Source: Synechococcus sp. HW_metabat.54
GTDB taxonomy: Bacteria > Cyanobacteriota > Cyanobacteriia > PCC-6307 > Cyanobiaceae
DNA: 15,300 bases
Direction: 5' to 3'
Assembly: GCA_018623675.1 (NCBI GenBank)
Contig: JAAZVJ010000005.1
Span: 1-15,300 of the forward strand
Shown here piece after piece: positions 7,803 to 15,300 of the stretch (positions within the stretch are counted from its first letter, which is position 1; each line of letters opens with the position of its first letter). The translations under genes and the position numbers were made by a program. The notes below the pieces were generated by a model that was given only the letters and a program-made list of their open reading frames with translations, made no database searches and was not told where the DNA came from.

Positions 7803-8336
7803 CTATGCAGCCTCAGACCATTCGTCGTTGTCAGCGGCTGATTCCGTCGTTTCAGGGCCTGTGGTGGGCAACACCGAGAAGGTGCGGTGGAATTTGTCTG
7901 TGAGGCTGATCCAGTAGGAGCGCCCTTCACTTTGGCGTTTGCGCTCGATGAAGTTTTGGGTCAACAACTCCTTGATGTGGTCGTAAGCGCCTGACCCTCG
8001 TAATTCGACGAGATCCGATTGCAGGATCCTTTTTTTGAGGGCGATGGTGGCAAGCGTTCGCAGCGCTGCCGTCGAAAGATTGACAGGAAGTAAGTCCCGC
8101 ACCAGCTCACCAAGACCGGGCCTGAGTTGAAGGCTGTAGGAGCCATTGCCAGCCACAATCTCCAAGGCCGTGTCCCGTTGGGCGTAACCGGCCTCTAAAG
8201 CAAGCATCGCTTGCTCCACATTGTTCTCAGAAGTCTCGGCCAGGCGAGCCAACTCCTTCAATCCAACAGGAGTTCCTTTGAGATACAAGATCGCTTCGAG
8301 CCTTGCCGGAAGTGAGATTGCATTGGGTTCAGCCAT
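7803..8336 (-). CDS. scpB: segregation and condensation protein B
   Basis: ScpB is the kleisin-associated subunit that binds ScpA and helps load and activate the SMC condensin complex for chromosome compaction and segregation. The 177-residue product has the two winged-helix domains: about 8-80 (LPARLEAILYLKGTPVGLKE, family start) and about 85-155 (NLSTAALRTLATIALKK and ELRGSGAYDHIKELLTQNFI), with a polar acidic tail. I chose ATG 8336 over the adjacent TTG 8339; a GGAGG site lies just upstream. It starts 44 bases after ilvA and precedes yggT, all on the same strand. Neither scpA nor smc is in the window, which is common in cyanobacteria, where these genes are dispersed. Confidence 0.93.
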   Translation of the reverse strand: MAEPNAISLPARLEAILYLKGTPVGLKELARLAETSENNVEQAMLALEAGYAQRDTALEIVAGNGSYSLQLRPGLGELVRDLLPVNLSTAALRTLATIALKKRILQSDLVELRGSGAYDHIKELLTQNFIERKRQSEGRSYWISLTDKFHRTFSVLPTTGPETTESAADNDEWSEAA

Positions 8337-8380
8337 CAACCTCCGACAGGCAACGCTTCAAGGTATCGCCCTCAGGTTTC

Positions 8381-9928
8381 TCAGCCAGGGCTTGACTGCC
8401 CCAAAAAGAGCCGATAAGCGGGATTTCCGGTTTCTTCCCAGCTCGGGTACCCGACATCGCGAAGGAAGGTATTCCAATCATCCAAATCTGATTGTTTCAC
8501 CAACACGCCCACCACAATTCGCCCCACGTCAGCTCCGTGGTTTCGGTAGTGAAAAATGCTGATGGTCCATTCGGGCCTTAGGGCAGTCACGAAGGTCATC
8601 AAGGCCCCTGGCCGCTCCGGAAATTCGAAGCGATAGAGCAATTCCACGCAATCATCTGCTTGGGTGCATTGGGCTGAGGCGGGCAGCCGACCACCCACCA
8701 TGTGCCGCAGGTGCACTTTGGCCAATTCGTCGTCGCTGAGGTCTTGGCAGGGGAACCCGTTGTGTTGCAGGTCTGCGAGCAGAGCCCGCCGATCGTCGTA
8801 GTTGCTGACTTGTACCCCCATAAAAATTTGGGCTTGGGGGCCATCACTCATCCGGTAGCTGAATTCGGTCAGGCTTCGCCTTTCAAGGCATTCACAGAGC
8901 TTCCTCAGGCTTCCTGCCTGCTCGGGAATCTGCACCGCAAACATTGCTTCTCGCTCTTCACCCAGTTCGGCCCGTTCCGCGACGAAGCGCAAGCGATCAA
9001 AGTTCATGTTCGCGCCGCAGGCCACGGCCACAAGCTGTTTGTCTTTGAGCCCACGCTTGGCCACATCGGCTTTCAAGCCCGCGATCGCGAGGGCCCCTGC
9101 AGGCTCGAGGATCGAACGGGTGTCCTCGAAAACATCTTTGATCGCCGCGCAGATCTCATCGGTTCCCACCGTCACCATCGCGTCCACGTAGCGCTGGGCG
9201 AGAGCGAAGGTGTTTTCACCCACCTCACGCACGGCGACACCGTCAGCAAACAAGCCAACCTGAGGCAATCGGATCCGTTCCCCCGCCTCTAAGGAGAGCG
9301 TCATGGCCGCAGCATCGTGGGGCTCAACCCCGATCACCTGCACATCGGGCCACAGGCTTTTCACGTAGGCAGCAATGCCTCCAATCAATCCACCGCCGCC
9401 CACAGCGACATAGATCGCATCTGGCGGTGTGGGGCTTTGTCGCAGGATTTCCATGCCGATGGTTCCCTGACCCGCAATCACTTCGGGATCATCGAAGGGG
9501 TGAACAAAACAGAGCCCTTCTGTTTCACTGCGCCGTTTCGCCTCGGCGTAGGCCTCGTCATAGGTCTCCCCATGGAGCACGACCTCTGCGCCACGGGCTC
9601 GCACCGCCTGAACCTTGACGTCGGGCGTGGTGATCGGCATCACGATCACGGCTCGGCATTGCAACTGTTGGGCGCTTAAGGCCACCCCTTGGGCGTGGTT
9701 TCCTGCGCTGGAGGCAATCACGCCCCGTTCCAGCTCCGCTCTACTGAGCTGGGCCATGCGGTTGTAGGCCCCGCGAAGCTTGAAGGAAAACACCGGTTGC
9801 AGGTCTTCCCGCTTGAACCAGATGCTGTTGTTCAGCCTGCGACTGAGACTGACCGCATGCTCAAGGGGGGTCTCCCTGGCGACGTCGTAGACGCGGGCGC
9901 GCAGAATCCGTGGCAGGTAGTGATCCAT
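8381..9928 (-). CDS. ilvA: threonine ammonia-lyase, biosynthetic
   Basis: IlvA deaminates L-threonine to 2-oxobutanoate, the first committed step of isoleucine synthesis, using pyridoxal phosphate. From ATG 9928 the protein is 515 residues, matching E. coli IlvA (514). The cofactor lysine is Lys50 in VFSFKLRGAYN. SSAGNHAQG (73-81) and the Gly-rich phosphate loop VGGGGLIGG (176-184) complete the active site. The C-terminal third holds two ACT-like regulatory domains (about 325-415 and 420-510), which in this family bind isoleucine and valine, so feedback inhibition is likely. A reading frame extending upstream to 10072 overlaps dxs and carries unconserved residues, so it was rejected. It is the first gene of ilvA-scpB-yggT and diverges from dxs across 68 bases. 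Confidence 0.97.
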   Translation of the reverse strand: MDHYLPRILRARVYDVARETPLEHAVSLSRRLNNSIWFKREDLQPVFSFKLRGAYNRMAQLSRAELERGVIASSAGNHAQGVALSAQQLQCRAVIVMPITTPDVKVQAVRARGAEVVLHGETYDEAYAEAKRRSETEGLCFVHPFDDPEVIAGQGTIGMEILRQSPTPPDAIYVAVGGGGLIGGIAAYVKSLWPDVQVIGVEPHDAAAMTLSLEAGERIRLPQVGLFADGVAVREVGENTFALAQRYVDAMVTVGTDEICAAIKDVFEDTRSILEPAGALAIAGLKADVAKRGLKDKQLVAVACGANMNFDRLRFVAERAELGEEREAMFAVQIPEQAGSLRKLCECLERRSLTEFSYRMSDGPQAQIFMGVQVSNYDDRRALLADLQHNGFPCQDLSDDELAKVHLRHMVGGRLPASAQCTQADDCVELLYRFEFPERPGALMTFVTALRPEWTISIFHYRNHGADVGRIVVGVLVKQSDLDDWNTFLRDVGYPSWEETGNPAYRLFLGQSSPG

Positions 9929-9996
9929 CAGGCCAGTTTGGCTCGCCGCTGCCGCCGAAGGCCTCGTAGATTGCCCGAATCGGCCGGCGGACGGGA

Positions 9997-11925
9997 ATGC
10001 ATCTGAGCGAGTTGACCCATCCCAATCAGCTCCATGGGAAGTCGGTTCAAGAGCTGGAAGAGATCGCTGCACAGATTCGTGAGCGTCACTTGGAGGTGGT
10101 CTCCAATAGTGGCGGTCATTTGGGGCCAGGTTTGGGCGTGGTGGAGCTCACCCTGGCCCTCTACCAAACTCTCGACCTTGATCACGACCGCGTGATCTGG
10201 GACGTGGGTCACCAGGCCTACCCCCACAAACTGCTCACCGGTCGTTACGCCGATTTCCACACCTTGCGTCAGCAGGGCGGGGTTGCGGGGTACCTCAAAC
10301 GGGGAGAAAGCCGTTTCGATCATTTCGGTGCTGGTCATGCCAGCACGTCGATTTCAGCTGCCCTCGGGATGGCGATGGCTCGTGATCGCCGAGGAGAGAA
10401 CTTCAAGTGCGTCGCTGTGATCGGTGATGGTGCTCTCACCGGTGGCATGGCACTAGAGGCCATCAACCACGCCGGGCATCTCCCCAACACACCACTTTTG
10501 GTGGTGCTCAACGACAACGACATGTCGATCTCCCCACCGGTGGGTGCTTTGTCGACCTACCTGAATCGCATGCGCCTCAGCCCGCCCATGCAATTCCTCT
10601 CAGGAAGCGTGGAAGAAAGCATGAAACATCTCCCCTTTATGGGAGGGGAAATTCCGCCTGAACTCAACCGCCTCAAGGAGAGCATGCGGCGACTTGCGGT
10701 TCCCAAGGTGGGCGCTGTGTTCGAAGAGCTCGGTTTTACCTATATGGGGCCCATTGATGGCCATGACATCGCCGAGATGACCCGCACCTTCCAGGCTGCT
10801 CACAAGGTTGGTGGCCCGGTGATGGTTCATGTCGTGACCACCAAAGGCAAGGGGTACCCCTACGCCGAAGCCGACCAAGTGGGCTACCACGCCCAGTCGG
10901 CGTTCGACCTAGAGACAGGTAAGGCGCGTCCAAGCAAAACACCCAAACCCCCTAGTTACAGCAAGGTTTTTGGTCAGACGTTAGTCAAACTTTGCGAACA
11001 GGATTCCAAGGTCATCGGCATTACTGCCGCCATGGCCACGGGCACCGGTCTGGACATGCTCCAGAAAGCCATCCCAGAGCAATACGTTGATGTCGGTATT
11101 GCTGAACAACATGCCGTCACGCTGGCTGGGGGCATGGCTTGTGAAGGTCTCAAGCCGGTGGTTGCGATCTACAGCACCTTCCTGCAACGGGCCTACGACC
11201 AGTTGATCCATGACATCGGCATCCAGAAATTGCCGGTCACTTTTGTGATGGATCGGGCTGGAATCGTGGGTGCTGATGGTCCGACTCACCAAGGTCAGTA
11301 CGACATCAGCTACTTCCGGGCGATCCCGAATTTCACCGTGATGGCGCCTAAGGACGAATCCGAATTACAGAGGATGATGGTGACCTGTTTGCAGCACAAC
11401 GGCCCAACAGCTCTGCGCATCCCACGTGGTCCGGGCGAAGGCGTTCCTTTGATGGAAGAAGGTTGGGAGCCCCTTGAGATCGGTTGTGGTGAACTTCTCA
11501 GAACAGGCGACGATCTCCTGATCGTTGCCTATGGCTCCATGGTGAGCAGAGCTATAGCCACGGCGGAGCTTTTGAGTAGCAACGGGGTTGAGGCATCTGT
11601 GGTCAACGCCCGCTTCTTGCGCCCTCTGGATGAAGCTCTGATCCATCCATTGGCACGGCGCATCGGCAAGGTGGTGACCATGGAAGAGGGAGCTCTCGCT
11701 GGTGGCTTTGGTGCAGCCGTACTCGAATCCTTCAACGATCACGACGTCATGGTGCCCCTGTTCCGCCTTGGCATTCCCGATCTCCTTGTGGATCACGCCA
11801 CGCCGCAGCAAAGTTTTGAGGAGCTTGCTCTGACGCCTGATCAAATGCTGGCAAGAATCCTGAAGCGCTTCGGCTTTTCTGACGCCCCTGCTGCAGTCCA
11901 TCAGACCTCCCAGTCTTTGGTTTGA
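9997..11925 (+). CDS. dxs: 1-deoxy-D-xylulose-5-phosphate synthase
   Basis: Dxs condenses pyruvate and glyceraldehyde 3-phosphate into DXP, the entry step of the MEP isoprenoid pathway that feeds carotenoid, phytol and quinone synthesis. The 642-residue protein has the usual three transketolase-like domains. The thiamine diphosphate site shows GDGALTGG (143-150) and LNDNDMSIS (171-179). [15 protein letters not shown] (38-52) and [10 protein letters not shown] (69-78) are at the N-terminus. The catalytic glutamate is Glu370 in [12 protein letters not shown], and the C-terminal transketolase domain follows from about 500. GGACGGGA directly precedes the ATG. The stop is followed within a few bases by a hairpin, but the T run is on the other strand, so + strand termination there would be weak. 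Confidence 0.98.
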   Translation: MHLSELTHPNQLHGKSVQELEEIAAQIRERHLEVVSNSGGHLGPGLGVVELTLALYQTLDLDHDRVIWDVGHQAYPHKLLTGRYADFHTLRQQGGVAGYLKRGESRFDHFGAGHASTSISAALGMAMARDRRGENFKCVAVIGDGALTGGMALEAINHAGHLPNTPLLVVLNDNDMSISPPVGALSTYLNRMRLSPPMQFLSGSVEESMKHLPFMGGEIPPELNRLKESMRRLAVPKVGAVFEELGFTYMGPIDGHDIAEMTRTFQAAHKVGGPVMVHVVTTKGKGYPYAEADQVGYHAQSAFDLETGKARPSKTPKPPSYSKVFGQTLVKLCEQDSKVIGITAAMATGTGLDMLQKAIPEQYVDVGIAEQHAVTLAGGMACEGLKPVVAIYSTFLQRAYDQLIHDIGIQKLPVTFVMDRAGIVGADGPTHQGQYDISYFRAIPNFTVMAPKDESELQRMMVTCLQHNGPTALRIPRGPGEGVPLMEEGWEPLEIGCGELLRTGDDLLIVAYGSMVSRAIATAELLSSNGVEASVVNARFLRPLDEALIHPLARRIGKVVTMEEGALAGGFGAAVLESFNDHDVMVPLFRLGIPDLLVDHATPQQSFEELALTPDQMLARILKRFGFSDAPAAVHQTSQSLV

Positions 11926-11927
11926 GC

Positions 11928-11958
11928 AAAAAAAGACCAGCCCGCAAGGGCTGGTCTT
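11928..11958 (-). terminator. intrinsic terminator of psaK
   Basis: An 11-bp perfect stem (AAGACCAGCCC/GGGCTGGTCTT) closes a GCAA tetraloop. Seven A residues (11928-11934) lie on its left, giving a U run on the minus strand. It sits 40 bases past the psaK stop and only two bases after the dxs stop. The stem may also slow + strand transcription, but no T run follows on that side. Confidence 0.88.
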
Positions 11959-11998
11959 GAAGGGCTTTGCGGCTTAAGCCTCGTGCTGAGCCCTTGAA

Positions 11999-12256
11999 TC
12001 AGAGCACGCCACGGGCTGCCAGGCCTTGGATTGCACCAATGCCAATGATGTGACCCAGGCTGGTGGTGCCGAGCAGAGCAGCGTGGCCCATGCCACCAAA
12101 GAAGGATGCATTTGGCAGCTTGGCGCCCTCATTGGGGTACTTGATGGTCGCCTTGCCGAGTCCAATGGCGATGACATTGCACACAATCATCACCAGGGCA
12201 ACTTTGGGTGACCAGGTGAACGAAGCGGGAGCGATGGCCAGAAGCGGGGTGAACAT
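11999..12256 (-). CDS. psaK: photosystem I reaction centre subunit PsaK
   Basis: PsaK is a peripheral two-helix subunit of photosystem I that binds chlorophyll and carotenoid and lies near the antenna docking side. The 85-residue product has membrane segments at about 18-35 and 55-80. The conserved PsaK block is the run from FFGGMGHAALLGTTSLGHII to GIGAIQGLAARGVL. The start is ATG 12256; an in-frame ATG at 12280 would add eight residues and lies inside a hairpin loop, so it is less likely. The ribosome site AGGG is five bases upstream and partly inside a stem-loop. The gene follows DUF3593 by 64 bases on the same strand and has its own terminator. Confidence 0.95.
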   Translation of the reverse strand: MFTPLLAIAPASFTWSPKVALVMIVCNVIAIGLGKATIKYPNEGAKLPNASFFGGMGHAALLGTTSLGHIIGIGAIQGLAARGVL

Positions 12257-12262
12257 GCAAAC

Positions 12263-12287
12263 CCTGAAGAGACACCTCATCTTCAGG
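12263..12287 (-). promoter_or_regulatory. stem-loop over the psaK ribosome binding site
   Basis: On the minus strand, CCTGAAG (12287-12281) and CTTCAGG (12269-12263) pair perfectly over an 11-base loop, ending six bases before the psaK ATG. The 3' arm contains AGG of the AGGG ribosome site, so folding would hide it. There is no U run, so this is not a terminator. A regulatory role is inferred from position alone. Confidence 0.4.
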
Positions 12288-12320
12288 TTTTACGCCACAA
12301 CTACCCAGACCTCGTAAAGG

Positions 12321-12650
12321 TTATTCACCCATTCTTGAGGCCTCTTCCTGGGCTGAACGCTTGAGGAGTCCGGCAACAATCAGCCCGTTACTGAGGGTTA
12401 GAAACGCTTCTGCCCCTCCGTGTAAGGGGTCAACGGCAACGAGTTCAGCATCGAAAACGAACAAAGCCACGACAGCCGCAACGATGGTGATGCCAACAAA
12501 CAAAAGTGTGAGTCGAAATCCCCAGAGGGTGAGGGGATGGAAACACCTGCTTTGCCCGATCCAACGCAAAAACAGCAGGTAGGGAAGCAAAGATGCTGCG
12601 AAGAGAGGCGAAGGATCCATGGCCCCTAACCCCTGAAGCCATGTACTCAT
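12321..12650 (-). CDS. DUF3593 family membrane protein
   Basis: The 109-residue protein is highly hydrophobic, with predicted membrane segments at about 15-31, 41-66 and 81-96 and a short charged C-terminal tail. The block FDAELVAVDPLHGGAEAFLT (66-85) followed by LSNGLIVAGLL is what I recognise as the DUF3593 signature found in cyanobacteria and, as I recall, in plastid-bearing eukaryotes. No activity is known to me. Its ATG overlaps the stop of the DUF2499 gene by four bases (ATGA), so the two are almost certainly translated together. psaK follows 64 bases downstream. A thylakoid location is a reasonable inference, not shown. Confidence 0.85.
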   Translation of the reverse strand: MSTWLQGLGAMDPSPLFAASLLPYLLFLRWIGQSRCFHPLTLWGFRLTLLFVGITIVAAVVALFVFDAELVAVDPLHGGAEAFLTLSNGLIVAGLLKRSAQEEASRMGE

Positions 12651-12988
12651 GCTTCAAGCTCCTGATCCGTAGGCGAATGAAGCGAAACGTTGTCCTGCGT
12701 CTCACGCTTCAGCACAATCCACGCCGCAGCTGCAAGACAAACGTTTCCAAAGGTGGTGCAGGCAGCCTGCAAGACCACCAAGCCCCTTAACGCCTCTGCA
12801 TTGTCAAAGAGATGCCAGGTGCATGCCGCCATCGCGCTGACCAATGCGGGTGTCATAGCCAGAGCCAACCAACGCAGTGCTGGTTGACCTTCTCGAAGCG
12901 CTTGGCGAGAAAACAGGGCAATGGCCAGGATCCACTCGAGAACCGAAGCCACATGGATCCACCACGTGCCAAGGGAAAGGGCGTGCAT
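12647..12988 (-). CDS. DUF2499 family membrane protein
   Basis: The start is ATG 12988, because MHALSLGTWWIHVASVLEW is the typical DUF2499 beginning; an upstream TTG at 13024 would add 12 unconserved residues. The 113-residue product has about three membrane segments (around 8-26, 38-56 and 68-92), with several Trp and His residues in or near them (W9, W10, H12, W58, H59) and a polar C-terminal tail from 94. Function is unknown. The four-base stop/start overlap with DUF3593 points to a protein pair made in fixed ratio. No clear ribosome site precedes the ATG. It diverges from the csaB-like gene across 74 bases. Confidence 0.85.
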   Translation of the reverse strand: MHALSLGTWWIHVASVLEWILAIALFSRQALREGQPALRWLALAMTPALVSAMAACTWHLFDNAEALRGLVVLQAACTTFGNVCLAAAAWIVLKRETQDNVSLHSPTDQELEA

Positions 12989-13030
12989 GGACACAAATCG
13001 GTGCTGAAAGCCTAGATGTTGCAACCAACG

Positions 13031-13036
13031 GATAAT
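13031..13036 (+). promoter_or_regulatory. possible -10 element for the csaB-like gene
   Basis: GATAAT matches the TATAAT consensus at five of six positions and lies 27 bases before the GTG start, in the divergent gap. No convincing -35 hexamer stands 16-18 bases upstream, so the call is weak. Confidence 0.3.
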
Positions 13037-13062
13037 GGGTCGGAATCGATGATCTCGACGCA

Positions 13063-14157
13063 GTGAAGGGTTCAGCCCGCAATCTCAGGGCAGTGCTCTG
13101 TGGCTACTACGGAGAGCACAACCTGGGAGATGATGCGTTGCTTCAGGTGCTGCTGGCTGAGATGCCATCCACCTGGCGCCCTGTTGTCACAGCCAACGAT
13201 CAAGAAAGAGTCAAACAACAGCATCCCCACGTCAGCACCGTTGACCGGAGATCGCTCCTGAAAACGGCTCAAGCCATCGTTCAAAGCGATGCACTCGTGC
13301 TTGGCGGGGGAAGCCTTCTGCAAGACAGCACAAGCTTCAAAAGTTTGCTGTATTACCTTCTCTTGATTGGGTTGGCCAGAACCCTGGGGCGACCGGTCAT
13401 CTTGTGGGGTCAGGGCCTTGGTCCGCTAACGCATTCCATCAGTCGCACGCTTGTACGCGTCGTGCTGCCAAAGGTGCAAGCCATTGGCTGGCGCGATGCC
13501 GATTCGCTGGCCTTGGCTGAACGCTGGAACATCCGAGTGCCAAACGTGATGGCAGCGGATCCTGTCTGGAGTTATCCCCAGTGCAGCTGGCAAGGAACGA
13601 CCTGTTCAGACAAGCAAAGACGAGGCGTTGTGGTGTGTTGGCGCCCGACGACATTGCTTGATTCAAAGGGCTGGAAGTCACTTCTGAGAGTTGTCAGCGT
13701 GGTCGCCCAACAACACAACCTGCCAGTGACGTGGCTTGCCTTCCATCAGCACCAGGATCAAGGTCTCCCTAACCACCTGGATCAGCAGGATCTGATGCCA
13801 AATGGACTGATGGAGCGCTCGAGCTTTCTCGTGGCCAGTTCTTTGAAGCAGGTGATGGACGTCTTTTCGTGCGCTCAGCTTGTGCTTCCCATGCGTTTGC
13901 ACGCTTTGATTTTGGCTCAGTTGTCTGGAGCCCCCTGTGTAGCGTTCAGCTATGACCCGAAGGTATCGGCTGCAGCAGCAATGGCACAGGCGACCTGTTT
14001 CGAACTTGCTGCTTTGCCTAGGGTGAATAAAATGATTGAAGCCTGTACAACCCAGGTCAACAAGCCTGCATCCCTCGATGCGGTGGCCGGATTAAAAGCA
14101 GATGCTTTACGTCATGGATTGTTATTGCGGGAGCACCTCAAAGTTCCCGCCCGTTGA
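13063..14157 (+). CDS. csaB: polysaccharide pyruvyl transferase, CsaB type
   Basis: The 364-residue protein shows the CsaB/polysaccharide pyruvyl transferase family pattern: GYYGEHNLGDDALL (14-27), LVLGGGSLLQD (78-88), ILWGQGLGPL (113-122), IGWRDADS (141-148) and a C-terminal LPMRLHALILAQLSGAP region with the conserved His. Family enzymes transfer pyruvyl from phosphoenolpyruvate to sugars of surface polysaccharide, creating the ketal that anchors S-layer proteins in many bacteria. The start is GTG 13063; a stop lies in frame about 30 bases upstream and no ATG is available between. It stands alone: its right neighbour converges with one base between stop codons, and its left neighbour diverges. 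The acceptor glycan cannot be read from the sequence. Confidence 0.9.
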   Translation: MKGSARNLRAVLCGYYGEHNLGDDALLQVLLAEMPSTWRPVVTANDQERVKQQHPHVSTVDRRSLLKTAQAIVQSDALVLGGGSLLQDSTSFKSLLYYLLLIGLARTLGRPVILWGQGLGPLTHSISRTLVRVVLPKVQAIGWRDADSLALAERWNIRVPNVMAADPVWSYPQCSWQGTTCSDKQRRGVVVCWRPTTLLDSKGWKSLLRVVSVVAQQHNLPVTWLAFHQHQDQGLPNHLDQQDLMPNGLMERSSFLVASSLKQVMDVFSCAQLVLPMRLHALILAQLSGAPCVAFSYDPKVSAAAAMAQATCFELAALPRVNKMIEACTTQVNKPASLDAVAGLKADALRHGLLLREHLKVPAR

Positions 14158-14158
14158 T

Positions 14159-15133
14159 TCAGGAGCCGATACGTTTTCCGGTCTGAGCATCAAAATGATG
14201 TTCATCATGGGCTGACCAACCAATCTCAATTTGATCAGGAACTGTTTGTTCTGCTGTGGTCAACATCCGCAGATGTCCAAACTCTGACTCCAATTGCCAA
14301 ATTTGGCTTGAGCCGAGCCACTCGCGGTGTCGCAGTGAACAAGAGAGGCCTCCGCTCTGCAGACGTAGAGCTTCTGGGCGAACGGCTTTGATCATGCCGT
14401 TCTCCACAGGAAAGACATTGATCTGTGGTCGCCCAATAAATTGAGCAACGAAAAGGCTGCTAGGGGATTGATAGAGATCCTTCGGTCGGGCGATTTGCTC
14501 AAGAGAGCCGTTGCGCAAAACAGCAATCCTGTCGGCAATGGCCATGGCCTCATGTTGATCGTGGGTGACATAAATCACCGGTTTCTGATCCTGAAGCACG
14601 AGCCGTCTGAGTTCAGGCCTTAACTCTTCGCGGAGTTGAGCATCAAGGTTGCTCATCGGCTCGTCTAATAAATAGAGGAGGGGATCACGTAACAGAGCTC
14701 TGGCGAGTGCCACCCGTTGGCGTTGACCACCTGAGAGCTGTGCTGGCTTTTGATGGGCACGATCCTCGAGTTGTACCAGATGCAGAACCTGCCGCACCCG
14801 TTGCGCACGAAGATCAGCTTTCACTCCTCTCACCTTGAGTCCGAGCTCGAGATTTCCTGCGACCGTTAAATGAGGAAACAAGGCATAGCTTTGGAACACC
14901 ATTCCCACTCTTCGCTGCAGAGCAGGCAGATGGGTTACATCCTCTCCATTGATTCGAATGTCGCCTTCATCAGGCTGATCAAGCCCTGCAATCAACCGGA
15001 GGGTCGTACTTTTCCCACAGCCACTGGGTCCCACCAGAGCAAGGCATTCACCGTCTTCCACCTGCAGGTCAAGGCCTCGCAGAATCCAGCGGTTCCCGAC
15101 TGAACGACCAAGATTTGATAGCGATAAACTCAT
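14159..15133 (-). CDS. sugar-type ABC importer ATP-binding protein (MalK/UgpC family)
   Basis: The 324-residue ATPase has all nucleotide-binding elements: Walker [10 protein letters not shown] (35-43), Q-loop [11 protein letters not shown] (78-88), signature LSGGQ (133-137), Walker B LLYLLDEP (152-159) and switch His191 in [10 protein letters not shown]-terminal TOBE-like domain begins about 235 ([11 protein letters not shown]), typical of MalK/UgpC importers of sugars, polyols or glycerol phosphate. Its ATG overlaps the stop of the upstream permease gene (ATGA), so it is the last gene of an importer operon running in from the right. In marine Synechococcus a plausible substrate is a compatible solute such as glucosylglycerol (GgtA-like), but the sequence here cannot decide this. 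It is tail to tail with the csaB-like gene. Confidence 0.93.
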   Translation of the reverse strand: MSLSLSNLGRSVGNRWILRGLDLQVEDGECLALVGPSGCGKSTTLRLIAGLDQPDEGDIRINGEDVTHLPALQRRVGMVFQSYALFPHLTVAGNLELGLKVRGVKADLRAQRVRQVLHLVQLEDRAHQKPAQLSGGQRQRVALARALLRDPLLYLLDEPMSNLDAQLREELRPELRRLVLQDQKPVIYVTHDQHEAMAIADRIAVLRNGSLEQIARPKDLYQSPSSLFVAQFIGRPQINVFPVENGMIKAVRPEALRLQSGGLSCSLRHREWLGSSQIWQLESEFGHLRMLTTAEQTVPDQIEIGWSAHDEHHFDAQTGKRIGS

Positions 15134-15300
15134 CCTTTGATGGCTCCTTTGGTGAGACCTGAAACGATCGACTTCTGGAAAATCAGCACAAGGCCAATCA
15201 GTGGAATGGAGCCGAGCACCGTTGCGGCGGCATAGGCACCATAAGGAATGGAATAAATTGAGGATCCAGCAATCCTCGCCATTGCAACAGGAAGTGTTAA
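15130..15300 (-). CDS. carbohydrate ABC transporter permease, MalG type (C-terminal fragment)
   Basis: Reading leftward from the right edge, 56 codons encode a tail: [12 protein letters not shown], then [20 protein letters not shown], then [17 protein letters not shown] and a stop. The final membrane helix and the ending [15 protein letters not shown] are the hallmark of MalG/UgpE-type inner permeases of sugar importers. The 5' part lies outside the window. The stop codon overlaps the start of the ATPase gene by four bases, so the two are translationally coupled parts of one importer. Confidence 0.9.
   Translation of the reverse strand, partial: LTLPVAMARIAGSSIYSIPYGAYAAATVLGSIPLIGLVLIFQKSIVSGLTKGAIKG

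Noticed and set aside
7778..7930. An upstream extension of yggT by 51 codons.
   Set aside because: It overlaps the scpB 3' end and lacks the hydrophobic pattern of the family; ATG 7777 gives the normal length.
9081..9088. One HIP1 octamer, GCGATCGC, inside ilvA.
   Set aside because: A single copy is not evidence of the HIP1 repeat abundance seen in freshwater cyanobacteria; it agrees with a marine picocyanobacterium.
9929..10072. An upstream extension of ilvA by 48 codons.
   Set aside because: It would overlap the dxs coding region, adds unconserved residues, and would exceed the E. coli length; ATG 9928 gives 515 residues.

Overview
The window looks like ordinary core chromosome of a cyanobacterium, most likely a marine picocyanobacterium of the Synechococcus (subcluster 5.1) type. 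The grounds are a photosystem I PsaK gene, a Psb29/Thf1 gene, a thylakoid-type FtsH, the cyanobacterial/plastid families DUF3593 and DUF2499, very tight gene packing, mid-50s G+C by eye, and only one HIP1 octamer (GCGATCGC) noticed. The species assignment is inferred from gene content and protein style, not from a search.

Layout, left to right. At the left edge are the end of an unidentified gene and a hypothetical protein gene on the + strand. The latter runs tail-to-tail into thf1/psb29 (minus). clpP (+) diverges from thf1. ftsH (minus) converges on clpP, with back-to-back intrinsic terminators between them. Next, all minus, are a MacB/FtsX-type permease and pyk, which look like a pyk-permease operon. 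A small MazG-like pyrophosphohydrolase gene (+) diverges from pyk. It meets a minus-strand group transcribed in the order ilvA, scpB, yggT. dxs (+) diverges from ilvA. Then come psaK and the overlapping DUF2499/DUF3593 pair (minus), a CsaB-type pyruvyl transferase gene (+), and at the right edge an importer ATPase gene with the 3' end of its MalG-type permease gene (minus).

Functional themes. thf1, clpP and ftsH form a proteostasis/photosystem II repair neighbourhood. psaK and the two small membrane proteins form a probable thylakoid neighbourhood. pyk, ilvA and dxs all act at or just after pyruvate: pyk makes it, dxs uses it for isoprenoids, and ilvA starts the isoleucine branch that later uses pyruvate. 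The sequence does not show that they are co-regulated. The right edge concerns surface polysaccharide modification and solute import.

I see no mobile elements, CRISPR arrays, tRNA/rRNA genes, phage genes or obvious foreign islands, and no gene-free stretch longer than about 155 bases. I found no convincing new multi-gene system. The items most worth a second look are the uncharacterised DUF2499/DUF3593 pair beside psaK, a stem-loop that would cover the psaK ribosome binding site, the thf1-clpP-ftsH neighbourhood, and the unidentified protein at the left edge.
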